From Davidsoniella eucalypti (taxonomy: Eukaryota > Ascomycota > Sordariomycetes > Microascales > Ceratocystidaceae): 64,000 bases of DNA. Within the stretch, counting starts at the first letter, position 1, and each line of letters starts with the position of its first letter. Position numbers and translations under genes: made by a program. The stretch lies in the NCBI GenBank assembly GCA_004009845.1, contig RMBW01000045.1:124001-188000 (forward strand). The letters run 5' to 3'. A model generated the notes under the pieces. The model searched no databases, was not told the origin of the DNA, and saw only the letters and a program-made list of their open reading frames with translations. Below are positions 53,900 to 64,000 of this stretch, one piece after another.

Positions 53900-53957
53900 A
53901 GACTACCTAACTTGCAACCCTCATAACTCCACGAAAAAGTGGTCAAATCAATTACTT

Positions 53958-54347
53958 CTACTCGGAATCCGATGAACTACTTGCATTTATCTCCTCTGGG
54001 CAGGTCCTTGCATTGTGGCCGGCCTTCCGACAGATGCCACAGTGCCGCGTGCTCGTTTTGCGCCGCTTCGGCGACCCCTCGCCCGCACCTTTGTCTCGTC
54101 CTTCCTGCTCAACAACGCCCTTTTCCACCAAAAGCTGGCTGGCTTCCTCACCGGTAAGAGGTCCCGAATCCTGTAATCGGGTTCTTTTGGCCCGACGGCG
54201 TTTCGAGAGGGCTTCGTTAGCCTCTCGAAGTGCCTTGACCTCACTGGCCAAAAGTGTAAGCTGGTGGTTAACAGCTACCGTAGCCTTAGCCAATTGGTCA
54301 ACAGAGGCTAAATTCGGTGTTGGAGAGCTTCCTTGATGCTTGGTCAC
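53958..54347 (-). pseudogene. Transposase C-terminal tail
   Basis: Open frame of 129 codons within the element, beginning after the deletion junction with no ATG (first triplet GTG). It encodes a leucine-zipper-like helix (LASEVKALREANEAL), a basic patch (KRRRAKRTR) and CGICRKAGHNARTC, the CCHC zinc knuckle typical of fungal pogo-like DDE transposase tails. Part of the deleted transposase, not an independent gene. Confidence 0.8.
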
Positions 54348-54420
54348 TCGATCCTTGATGAGAGTCGACTATGAAATGGCCTCCAAAGCTCGTCTCGTCG
54401 AAGTTGTAGAAATCGCAGTC

Positions 54421-54876
54421 CTAGATAGCGTACTTTGCACTCATGTTGGTGACCAAACGGAACCACGCGTCCAACACATGGGGATCTTCTTGCAAGGCCC
54501 TTTGGTAGTCGTAAACGTGAGAGAAACGCGTACGGAGCTCTGGTTGCCGTGCAACAAAGCGGTCGGTTCCGACGAGTTGAAGGCCGCGTATCTCGAGCAA
54601 ACGATTGGCCATATCTTTCACGTCAACCCTCCAGGGGGAAATCCCTCTTGCATCTAGCTGGAAGATATATTGAACAATCGACTCCTCTTCACTCGGGGTC
54701 AAGATCGGCAAGCCGTGGGTTCTATCGGCATCAAAGGCTCTTCCAGCTATTTTGTACTGGAGCGTCGTTCGTGGGACATCGAATAGCTTTGCGAGCTTTC
54801 GAATACTCAATTCCGGTGTCGTTCGCTTTGCCTCGATCCCAAGAATGATTCGAGACCCGCGGAGAAAGTTTGGCAC
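54421..54876 (-). pseudogene. Transposase N-terminal DNA-binding region
   Basis: 151 codons encode RTTPELSIRKLAKLFDVPRTTLQYKI-type helix-turn-helix sequence (given here only as the family pattern), then LTPSEEESIVQYI and a CENP-B-like segment, ending where the DDE domain should begin. The frame has no ATG near its start (GTG at 54876). It is the DNA-binding half of the deleted transposase. Confidence 0.8.
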
Positions 54877-54924
54877 CGTAAGTGCGTAAGTAAACTCGTC
54901 TTGAAGTTGGAGTGGTGGTGGTGG

Positions 54925-54973
54925 GGAAAAGTGGCCCTGGAAGTGGTGCGGCCCGTGAAGTGGTGAAGTACGT
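54925..54973 (-). repeat. Right terminal inverted repeat (49 bp)
   Basis: Exact reverse complement of 53851-53899; followed by TA at 54974-54975. Confidence 0.93.
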
Positions 54974-55429
54974 TATGTAATTAAAATTGACATGTAACTT
55001 TATTATTCTTGATGATTTATATCATATCAGCAGCCTCAATTTCAACACATAAATATAGTCTCCGTCTCAAGCCACAGAGTTTCATGATGATCCCTTGATG
55101 TACCTGCAGACTGTAGTGCAGGTCTCGGAGATTACCATTCTTTAGTCACAAGTAGAAGCATTATATTGATGAACGTTCTAAATAAAATAATCGATTGGTT
55201 GGAAATACTAGTTTCCTAAATCGTCTTAATTTCTGTACTACATGATCATTCTTGATAGCTTCATAAGATTAATGAATTTAAATTAAATAAAATATATTAA
55301 ATAAAAGATTAAATAAAAGATCAAATAAATAATAAGGACTTCCCACCTTAGACAACCATAGAGAACACGGAGGCGTATCTTACGGTGATAAATCGAGAGC
55401 CATGGCTCTCGAGAGTATTAACTACGGGA
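54974..55429. other. AT-rich spacer between transposon and 334-bp repeat
   Basis: Very AT-rich, especially 55260-55330, with AAATAAA motifs. Nothing else seen. Confidence 0.5.
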
Positions 55430-55763
55430 TGGGCATCCGGAACCTTCAAAAGGCTGCCCGCCGTGTGTGAGTGTGGCTCCCTGAGGTGAGTGGATAGACT
55501 CGGGAGACCAACGATCGAAAAGGTGCGGGGTCGGTCGCTGGTGAGAACATCCCTCGGGAGGGGAAATCGGGCTCAAGGCCTCACGAAACGGTGCTTCGAA
55601 GTCGACAAATGTCGAAAAAGAAAACGAGAATGGACAGCAGCATTGGGGATATGTGCTGGTCGCTCTTAAAACCCACGACGAAGGGGAAAAATTCGTCTTT
55701 GGACGGAGGGGGAGGTACTCGAACTCAAAGGTACCCCCCCGAGAGTTGTAGGAGGGAAGGTTG
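55430..55763 (+). repeat. 334-bp dispersed repeat, copy B (upstream of tRNA-Pro)
   Basis: Counterpart of 7721-8054. It starts GGGCATCCGGAACCTTC and ends GGGAAGGTTG, 80 bp before the tRNA-Pro 5' end. It has the same length and the same orientation toward the tRNA as copy A. Outside these limits the two loci do not match. Confidence 0.85.
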
Positions 55764-55843
55764 GGGAAGGTTGCGAAAGGCTGCCGGCTTTTGCAGTAGA
55801 CAATATAACGTCATTTAAACAGCCATCTAACAATTCATTGTTT

Positions 55844-55929
55844 GGCTTCATGGTCTAGTGGTATGATTCTTGCTTTGGGCCGTCACACTTACATGCAAGA
55901 GGCCCCGGGTTCGAATCCCGGTGGAGCCC
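55844..55929 (+). tRNA. tRNA-Pro (anticodon TGG) with a 14-nt intron
   Basis: Acceptor stem GGCTTCA/TGGAGCC with discriminator C; D-arm TGGTCTAGTGGTA; anticodon stem CTTGC/GCAAG. The loop starts TTTGGG (anticodon TGG) and is interrupted one base after the anticodon by about 14 nt (CCGTCACACTTACA), the canonical position for nuclear tRNA introns. T-arm CCGGGTTCGAATCCCGG is perfect. The C discriminator and TCTAGTGGTATGATTC agree with eukaryotic tRNA-Pro. Probably functional. Confidence 0.95.
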
Positions 55930-55955
55930 GTAAGAAGACATCTCGTCTTCCGTAC

Positions 55956-55960
55956 TTTTT
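55956..55960 (+). terminator. Pol III terminator of tRNA-Pro
   Basis: TTTTT run 27 nt after the tRNA-Pro 3' end. Confidence 0.6.
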
Positions 55961-58900
55961 AGGAGTTCTACAGCTTCTTTTTTTTACCATCGTGCATATT
56001 CGGTGGGTTCATTTTCAATACAACCTTCCCTCTTAAAATCCTTGGAGGGTTGAAACACTACAGGTGCACGTGCCACTTTTCTTCCCTTTTTGTTTTTGTC
56101 ATAATTTGAATCTTGGTTTTGCAGGGGGGCGGCTGTGAAGAAAGTTTAGCTTAATGCTGCTTGACCCCTCCCGATCCCCCGACGCCAACCTCGCGATAGT
56201 TGTCTCCTCGAGCATCTTCCTCGCACCCTCTGGTCTTTTCCTTTGTGTCTCTACCAACCTGCTAGGTGGATAGTGAAGAAGCAAGTTTAGCCAGGCTAGC
56301 GCTGCTTGTCTTCTCCACTGCTTCCACCATGAGAAATTTGTTCTTGGTTTTGCCGAATGGTGGCAAAGAGTAGCTCCACCCCTTGATAGGGAACTGAAGA
56401 TTCCATGGCCCCCGAACTAAGTAAACATGGCGACTTCAAGGCCTATCGAAAAGTTCCAACACCCTGAATTGTTACACTGTAACAGTGACCCTAGTCACAC
56501 CCCTCAGTGATGCTTCCCTCTATAAGCACTAGGGTTATACAAGGCTCCACCACACCTGTGTTTTTAGAGATAGGCGCTCGTTAATAATAACAAATACAAA
56601 TGAATCTTGGTTTTTTTGTACTTGCAGACTTTAAGCTTTAGGTCGTCATATTGGGTATCTAGAAAATGATTGATCAATTTTTTTCTTCCTTTTTCCTTTT
56701 TCCTGTATGTTGGCGGGTTATTTATGTTGACTCAAGAAAAAACATTTGGTTTTTTGAGTTAACACTGCCCCATTTCGCTAAAAAAATTGTTTACTAAGTA
56801 TTTCTAATTTGCGCTATATAAAGCTGTAATGATGAATTCAGAACAATAAATACATATTTTTGTAAGTAAATACAATATTGATTTAAGTATGCGACACATC
56901 TGTTGTTTAGTTCTACATGTCAGATGTTTTTTTTGCAACCTGTCGCATTCAAGAATAACAAATGTTGTCCTAAAAAAAAGGCGAACCCAATTGCGAACCT
57001 TTGGGGGGTTTTGGGCTGCCCCAGTTTTTTTTTTCTCGTTTGGCTGCTACATTACTTTGCGTTGATGATAATGGACATTTGTGTAACGTCTACAAGAAAG
57101 TATAGTGATCGAGAAAACTATAGTATATCCAGACCACAATACTTGATCTTGAAGAAAGATATGATGCTGTAGATTGTAGATAGTAGATGATACGATACCT
57201 GCCATAAACGAAACTGCCCGCCATATATAATGTAGTTGTTTGGCCAATCTCGTGACATGCGTGAGGACATCACCAACGTAAACTGTTATGAGATGACCTG
57301 GGGAGCGGCATGTCGATTATATCACTCAGAAACTATAGAGACTCTGATAATATATCACGGGCAGCAGAGTTGCGTATGATATATGGTATGAAAGGCCATA
57401 ATCGTTATATTGTATGTCGTCGTGTTGGTGGTGCATACAAGAGAAAGGTATTGCGGATATAGGCTTGTAGGTTATTGATGATCATATAGCGCAGTGACTC
57501 GAGGTTAGCAAGCATTTTAGACCTTATTGAATATAGACTCTCCTGTGATTCTTATGATGGGTGTCGTATGCTTTTGAAGTGTGTGGGAGTGACTGACTGT
57601 CAGTCAATGCCAAACATACTTGCTCGCGATCTGACCTAATGAACTATGTTTGCATATCACTCCCCTCAGACTCTTGCTACTCACAATGACTCAATAGACC
57701 ACTTGTTGGTCCCCAAGTAAACCGTGTCGGCCCATATGGACGATACTTAGCCCAGCGCTCCGATAACATCACTGCATCGGAATTTGAGGCATCGCTCCTG
57801 TGTGGCAGGCCCATAACCATCCCAAGACAATAGATAAACATAGAAGAGACTTCCTTCTTGAACTTGGTACAATCTGTTTGATAAAGTACAGCCAGTGGCA
57901 TCAATAAGATCATATCCATTAACCTAACTTAAGATGATTCATTGAGACCCGTTCGGTTTGCCGTGCGTGAAGTCATACAGGACTGGAAATGTATAGAAGA
58001 TGGAAAGTGTCACTTCATAAACTGCCACGCAGTCTGGAATAACCTATCTGGGAGCCAGAGCCTTACGATTTTTTGATAAGTGTAGTTATGTGTTTAACGG
58101 TATGCGTTGTTATGAGACTTGCAATGATAATCTGCTTGAACTTGGACTAACAGACTTTATTATCGCGCTAAGAACTATATCTGCTGGAAGAATGAGTGAT
58201 TACTAACTCTATATATTTGTGCTGATTGAGAGAATGTAGGATATCTTGAGTTGGGATGTTCGCTCGCCTTGTGGCTTTCCCCAGATGTCAAGTCTTTGAA
58301 AAGAGTGGCTTTATTGAGAACTTTTCTTGTTTTGTTAAGATAAAAGGTAGAAGTTGGGGAGAAAAATATAAAGAGAGCAAGGTGGGGACGTAAGAGATAT
58401 GAACTTGTTTTACTCCCTTTCACCACGGGTAGAATCACCGAATAGATAATAACTAAGAACTTGTTAACAAACTTGGATCTCGGCTAAAGTTTTATGTCAT
58501 ACTGCAGATAGGTATGTATATGGTCGTGTTGACCAAGTCTTGTTTGATACCCAGCACCTTCTTGGGGCCTGTCTCACTACGTCCAGTCGAGATGATATCC
58601 AATCTTTGTTGTTGTCTTTTTCCTGATTTATGATTACAGTACGTCAAAGTGTAAGTCAACTTGTTGTATTTTGAAACTACAACTCAATTGGATGAACTTT
58701 CAAGAAATTTGTCTGCTTGTAGGTTATGGAAGGGGTTCCGTTGTTTCATCCATCCGCAAACTCTAGTCCTCGGGATATTAGACGCATACTATTGATATTC
58801 ATGGCTAGTTTGCTAGTACTGTGTTGCAGTTGTAGACTCATTTCCACGGCAGCATTCTGATAATAGTACGGTCTCAATGCCATAACATTCAACTACCTTC

Positions 58901-59940
58901 GAAATCAAACGGGATATCCTGTGTTTTCTTTCGTAAATCACGCTTATGTGAGATACTGTTATCCCATAACAATTAAACATGAATGCTCGAAGGATTCCTC
59001 GACTTTACCCACATGACATCACATGTTACAGCCCCTATAAATAGTTACTCCGGATAGAACTGTATATTCAAGGCTTTATCACGTTTTTATTGTATCTATA
59101 GCAACGGTCTCTTGTGTTTCTCGTGACTAACAAGAACCATCAATAGACAGATATATGTATACTGAAGAACAGTGGGACGCAAATCCCAACTCTCCAGAAG
59201 TCCAGAAGCCCGGAACCCAGCAGAAGACATGTGAAAGCACTTTTAATGCCTATTATTGGGACTCTAACAGAGAGGATATAACTATTCATCTACTAACGAT
59301 ATTCTCAATACCCTTTAACTTAGGATTTCATCTTGAATAAGGCACTTGGTCATATCCATTCGGATATGCTTTATACTTATAGAATGGTATATCGGCTGAC
59401 ATGTATTTTTTGGCAATGGTACACATTATTATGACGTTGTTGCCACAATTTGACTAGCATTAAACTCAGACTATAAGATTTTCGCTATATAAATGATCGT
59501 AGCCAGTTTCCGTACAGAATTAGATATCATTTACATCTTCATAGCTCTATAGCTCCATTAATGAATTAAAGAAAAATAAAATCAAAAAAAAAGATATCAT
59601 TGCTGACGTGTGGTCTATTCAATGATTCGGTTTGTAACACCATTAATCCAATTAATATTAATGTGGCAGAAAGCTAAGCCATGTACATTTTAGCCCTTAC
59701 GCAATCAATTCTTAAAATTTTGTACCCGTGCATTTATCAAGTCATATGACTGTTTTTTCTTCTTACAACGCAATTCTTCTTCCTTTCTTCCTTTTCCCTC
59801 CTTATCGCCAATCGGTTGATCGACAATCGGATTATCACCTCATCGATTCTGCAACTGTGTATTCCAACTGACAAAGATCTTAATTCTTTCAACCGAGATA
59901 TTCTTAGACGTCCAATTCTTTTTTTTTTCTATCGGTCGCA
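55961..59940. other. 4-kb gene-poor region
   Basis: I find no gene I can support. Open frames near 56903-57172, 57677-57919 and 59155-59340 are under 90 codons, with no recognised motif. Short related phrases (for example AGTTTAGC-x-GCTGCTTG) recur near 56143 and 56282, and a similar one lies near 43465. An inverted family-C piece lies at 59532-59573. The last 200 bp are T/C-rich leader of the PMP3/Sna gene. Confidence 0.45.
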
Positions 59941-60715
59941 ATGTGTTGTTGTTCCACCGACCTATTTCTGGGTTTCCTTGCCCTTTTATTTCCGCCGCTG
60001 CCCGGTACGTCATCGCTGATTTTCAGCCCACTTCGAACTTGTAGTAGGGATCAAGATTGAAGCTTGCGATCAGTAGATGCGCCGCCGACACAAAAACACC
60101 ATCGAAATGCCATCGCACTACATAATCAAGACTCGCATTTTGTTTCTTTATTGCTATTGCTTTGTTTCGTGATCGCTAACATTTTCTTTTCTACTAGTCT
60201 GGGTGAAGCGCGGAATCTGCTCCGCCGATTCCATCATCAACATCCTGCTTTGTGTTCTCGGCTTCGTACGTTCTCTTTCAAACCTTCCCGCTTTTGATTC
60301 GCTGTATACAAATCAAATCAAATAGCGTTTACTTTCCCATACAACTTACTAACACCCTTTTTTTTCATTGCTTCAGATTCCCGGCCTCCTCCATTCTTGG
60401 TATATCATCGCTAAATACCCCGACCCATACTACGAATACGAAGCGCTGTCGCAAGACGCCGAGGGCCGTGTGACTTACGTCATCGTGCGCGGCGACCAGA
60501 ACGGAAACCAGAACCAAGTTCCTACCCAGCCAGCAAGACACGCTCATATGTCATACGGCACGACTGCTACGGCTCCGGCTTCGTCTTCGACCCCTCATCA
60601 CCAGCCTCCCTCTTCGGCATCTGGCCCGTCGCATGGCGGCGCTGGCCCTAGCGATGGCTCGGTTCCCCCAAGCTACGCTGAAGTCATTGCGGGCGATAAC
60701 AAAATTCAGCACTAA
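59941..60715 (+). CDS. PMP3/Sna-family small membrane protein with C-terminal PY motif, 156 aa
   Basis: Exons 59941-60004, 60198-60265 and 60377-60715 (471 nt) join in phase; donors are GTACGT at both introns. The first 60 residues are the PMP3 (UPF0057) fold: MCCC start, first membrane helix FLGFLALLFPPLPV, loop WVKRGICSAD, second helix INILLCVLGFIPGLLHSWYII, then AKYPDPYYEYE. A Gly/Pro/Ser-rich cytosolic tail of about 90 residues ends with PPSYAEV. This is a PPxY motif, which in yeast Sna3 recruits the Rsp5 ubiquitin ligase for vacuolar sorting. The protein probably sits in plasma or endosomal membrane and may act as a ligase adaptor. The Cys cluster at the N terminus could be palmitoylated. 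Confidence 0.92.
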
Positions 60716-61102
60716 ACCTCTCTGGGACACTTCGGCTCTTCAATGCTACCAAACAGCCAGAAATATATGCCTATTTGGCTAGTGTCGAGAGTTCTAGTCT
60801 GGTAAGGTGATAGGCTGAGCTTTATCTCCTATATCTATCTGTGTACGCGAATGCTCTATCCAAATACCCTTATCGTGCTGACATATACATCTATCTATAA
60901 ATATATGAATATCAATATCACGTATATTCGACTGCACTTTCACTCTCTTCGCGTATCAGTGTGTCTGTCGGCTAAATATAAATTACAAATCAGTTGCATA
61001 GTTCGCCAATGAAAAATAGCACCTTGGTATCACCAAAAAGGGTCTCATATCTTGATTCGACAGCCATAAAATTACTCTATTCTGGTTTCTAGTAATATTA
61101 TG
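60716..61102. other. 3' flank of the PMP3/Sna gene
   Basis: AT-rich; contains TATA-like repeats near 60890-60920. No gene seen. Confidence 0.5.
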
Positions 61103-62677
61103 TCATATTCCCCACCCTAGCAGCGTATTAACCAACCCTATATTGGTGCAGGCATTCCAAGTACAATTTAGCTTCGCGACCTCGCTATCTGAATCGTGTG
61201 CTACCGGGGCGTTCTTGTTACTGGGCTCGGCAACCTTGTAGTTGCGCATAAGGTTCTGCAGCAGGAAATGGTAGAAGTCGGGATAGACATCATATAATGT
61301 AACCATATACCAGACCTAGTTTTGCAATTCAGCTTCATACAGGCCCGGATAACGCTTGCAGCCTCTTCATGCAGTAGAATCTTAATGTTGACTGAACATG
61401 TCTTGATTTGCGAACGCTTGTAATCTCCAACATCAAAATCCGTCTCTAGATATATTTCGTGTAGTTTGATGATGTATATTTGCGGACAAACACAAGTTGA
61501 TGCCACTAGCTTATCGGTGAGAGGGCGCTCCGGGACCCGCTTGATTTCAACAACATCGAAGCTATAGTTGCTATCTTGGTAACCTTAATGGGAGGAAAAT
61601 CCTTCGGTACATGCTTACCCAGGGCTTCGAAACCCATTCTCAAGTAGGTAGCTGTGTCGAATTGACCTGGAAGATTTCTGTTGTACACTGATGCCAGATA
61701 TTTTTGGAACTCCACAGCCTCCATCATAGGCTTTGCTACCTTGTTTTTAGCCTCGTGAGTGGAGACTTCATGCATAATGGAATTCCATAAACATGGGAAT
61801 AGGCTGTGTAACTTGATGGTTAAGGGTATCACTTCTTTAGCATGGATGCAAAGTTCAAGAGCTGCCTTGATGTTTTCCATATACTCGTTGCGCATGAGAA
61901 TGTACCTGAGAAAATTAGCAACGACCTGTATGCTTTCTTGTGCGTTTTTCTAAATGGCCAGATCGAAACTTTGAGTGTTAAGATGGCCAACCTCAGATGC
62001 AAGCTTTGGAACTGTGTACGATAGATATCCAGCAACAACACGCTCAAAGTTAGCCTCCCAATTGGGATCGTCAGGAGACCACCAACGAATCTCTCGGCAC
62101 CCCCTACAATCAGCTCTTTAGAGGGGAAGCCTTTGATCTTGTCAGGATTGCCGAAGCCTACACCCTAAACTAAGTGTAGCGAGCCTTCTATACCACCACA
62201 GGCTAGATATTCTGAAAATAAGTACTCATGTTACCTCGGAGACGTCTGTGACTCTTGAAACAGCCGGCTGTAGTGCTGATACGTCTGTGTTTTTGTTAGA
62301 TAGTGTACTTTCACGTACTGTAAATATGCTCTGAAAAGGATCTGTATCTGTTTTCGTATACATTGTTAGTATGTTATTAGAGATCAACGTGCCCCTCATG
62401 TTGACAACTCACGGATCATATAGAGTCTCATGCTCATCTTTATACTCATCGGGCGTGATCGGAGGATCGGCGTAGTACTCTGTGGTTCTGTTAGAACAAT
62501 GTTTCATTGATGCCACTAGCGATGATAATACATACCTTCAAAGTCACTGCCGCAGCGCTTTGGTAAAGCGGTTGGCCCACGGTTAGGAACTGCATTTGAT
62601 ATCTGTACTGGTTGTTCATTAAGTTTCTTGGTCGTTCGTTTAATGGTACCGACATCTACTAGGATACCGAGATCCAT
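61103..62677 (-). pseudogene. Degenerate multi-exon gene of unknown function
   Basis: An ATG at 62677 opens an exon (to 62536) joined in phase by a good GTATGT/CACAG intron to 62413-62479 (YYADPPITPDEYKDEHETLYD). Coding-like blocks then follow in different frames: TDPFQSIFTVRES (about 62330), GFGNPDKIKGFPSKELIVGG (about 62150), WWSPDDPNWEANFERVVAGYL (about 62070), an in-frame TAG near 61950, IKAALELCIHAKEVIPLTIK to 61506, FDVGDYKRSQIKTC (about 61430) and LQNLMRNYKVAEPSNKNAP to 61103. No splice sites explain all the frame changes, so several frameshifts and stops are likely. I do not recognise the family; no membrane or catalytic motif is evident. Confidence 0.5.
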
Positions 62678-64000
62678 GCCACTTTCTCAATAGCGCCTAC
62701 GGTGCCGTCATTGACATGTCTGTGGGATTTTTCGGTTGAGTCGTCTTGATTCAATGCTGCCATGAGCTCATGCTCGGATGACCGAGTTCGCTGAATAGTT
62801 TTTCCGTCAGCCATATTGGACATGTTGAGTGGGAGGATGATAATCGAGATGTTCGGTCGGTTATGATATCGTTAAACAGAAGACAATCGATGTCATGTTT
62901 ATCATTGTGCTCTTGAAAGAGACAATATGGCTCTATATGAAGACGGCATGGTAAACAATCGAAACGACCAATTGCGCATAGGGCAATAGCTTGCATGTCA
63001 TTCCTCATGTTTACTGTTTGCTAGACATACATGTCGCAATTACTAGAGATGAAAATCACATGACTTTGGATATCTACAGTATATGTGTAAGTGCATTGCT
63101 TGAATGATGGATTATTACATGATACAGCTCGGTATAGCAAACTGGACTACAAAGTACCATTTACAAACTAGTTGTATACTTTGTGTATATATGTTTGAAT
63201 GATGGATTTGGAACTTTCTTGTGCTACCAAGAATGTGGACGCATGCACTAATTTATGACGGCTTATAGACGACACAGATGATCTATCAAGCCCATCGTGC
63301 GCAACTATGATGTCGCATGAAGTTTTGACTTGTGGCACATCCAATCAAGGCTCTGGTTTTAACAAGTCTAAACCAGCAAACTCAACTAATGTCTAAACAC
63401 GGCACTCCATGTAAGCAACAGCAGGGCATGTGTCCAATGAGGGTTCCTATTGGCTTTGCTCGTGTTTTTCCTTTTTGATGGTTTTCTGGGTAATAGATAA
63501 GAGAACAAGGTAGCGAACTGCATCGTAATCGGGTACGACATTATTGACTGCAGGTGTGATGGGCCACGAGATCTCATGTAGGCGGACCATGAGGCATACT
63601 CACCCCGCCAATTAGTGGGTGGTGAAGTAATCGAGGTAGCCTTCCAATATGGACAAAGTCTTGCCCTGCCACTTTGACCTGCATGTAGGATTCACAGTCG
63701 ATAGAGACCATAACTTTGCTGCTAGCCATGCTTATTTGTTTCCTATACATTGTTGGCAGGTTTCTGGAAAGCCTGGAAAAATCATTAAACAGGGATAGGC
63801 AAACAACCAAATGATAACTGATTGGCTTACAGATAGTATGTATCTGTACATGGTAATGCATGCATTGACTTTTAGTAACAAAGGAAGAAAAACTGATATC
63901 TTGCAGTGGCTGAGAAGGCTCCATCAGGATAGGCACACACACTGTATGCTATTATCTCTCCTTCCACTTGTGACAGTATTGGAGTAATCCAATCTGACAA
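62678..64000. other. AT-rich end region with a possible gene remnant
   Basis: Mostly non-coding in appearance. On the minus strand an ATG at 63729 starts MASSKVMVSIDCESYMQVKVAG and runs to about 63600, where GTGAGT follows. In another frame EISWPITPAVNNVVPDYDAV continues to a stop at 63447. The gap between them is too short for an intron, so this may be a frameshifted remnant, perhaps of the same decayed locus as 61103-62677. Confidence 0.25.

Larger units (their letters stand above)
53851..54973 (-). mobile_element. Pogo/Fot-type DNA transposon, internal-deletion derivative
   Basis: A 1123-bp element has perfect 49-bp terminal inverted repeats starting ACGTACTTCACCAC and is flanked by TA on both sides, the target duplication of Tc1/mariner-pogo elements. 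On the minus strand 54421-54876 encodes the N-terminal psq/CENP-B helix-turn-helix region, and 53958-54347 encodes the usual C-terminal tail with a CCHC knuckle. Between them only the first catalytic aspartate segment (FYNFDET) survives; the rest of the DDE core is deleted. It cannot encode active transposase but could be mobilised by a full-length relative. Perfect inverted repeats suggest recent activity. Confidence 0.9.

Noticed and set aside
55842..56036. Open frame across tRNA-Pro
   Set aside because: It reads through a complete tRNA cloverleaf; the protein sequence is only the translation of the tRNA.
57677..57919. 80-codon minus-strand frame with a hydrophobic start as a secreted protein
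   Set aside because: The hydrophobic stretch is short, no clear cleavage site follows and no flanking exon was found.

Overview
The window reads as nuclear DNA of a filamentous ascomycete (Pezizomycotina). Genes are split by short GT-AG introns (about 55-450 nt) with CTAAC-like branch points. Two tRNA genes have eukaryotic form, one of them with an intron. The repeats are degenerate Tad-like LINEs and a pogo/Fot-type DNA transposon, and several families are typical of this group: long ankyrin proteins, an RGS-LOV protein, a DHA1 transporter, a PMP3/Sna protein and Crinkler-like genes. I could not place it to genus.

Layout. 1-7.2 kb: a 919-aa ankyrin protein (+) and a two-domain alpha/beta hydrolase (-). 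7.5-9.2 kb: tRNA-Asp, a 334-bp repeat and LINE debris. 10.6-13.2 kb: a Crinkler-type P-loop ATPase with a C-terminal nuclease-like segment, interrupted near its N terminus. 14-15 kb: an unrecognised protein. 16.1-19.3 kb and 23.5-25.1 kb: LINE graveyards; the first contains the stump of an FMN monooxygenase gene. 21.9 kb: a secreted protein that may be a small thiol hydrolase. 25-29.9 kb: a fungal Crinkler-associated kinase gene with a damaged start, a fragment of a relative, and a GC-rich small ORF between direct repeats.

30.2-41.4 kb is a housekeeping block: clamp-loader subunit RFC3, a K-rich small protein, a WD40 protein, an MFS transporter and a long hexokinase-family protein. 43.5-44.3 kb: a catalytically dead copy of the kinase 3' end. 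44.5-50.2 kb: a 1837-aa ankyrin protein rebuilt from three exons. 51.2-53.3 kb: an RGS-LOV-type protein without the photoactive cysteine. 53.9-55.0 kb: a transposon deletion derivative with 49-bp perfect inverted repeats. 55.4-55.9 kb: a second copy of the 334-bp repeat, again just upstream of a tRNA gene (Pro). 59.9-60.7 kb: a PMP3/Sna-type membrane protein with a PY motif. 61.1-62.7 kb: a degenerate gene.

There is no operon-like organisation. Housekeeping genes are intact, while accessory genes sit in AT-rich, repeat-rich DNA with many broken copies. The strongest leads are the Crinkler-like ATPase and kinase set and its decay series, the tRNA-linked 334-bp repeat, the cysteine-less RGS-LOV protein, and the small secreted protein. 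All gene models are read by eye from sequence; no alignment, expression data or database search was available.
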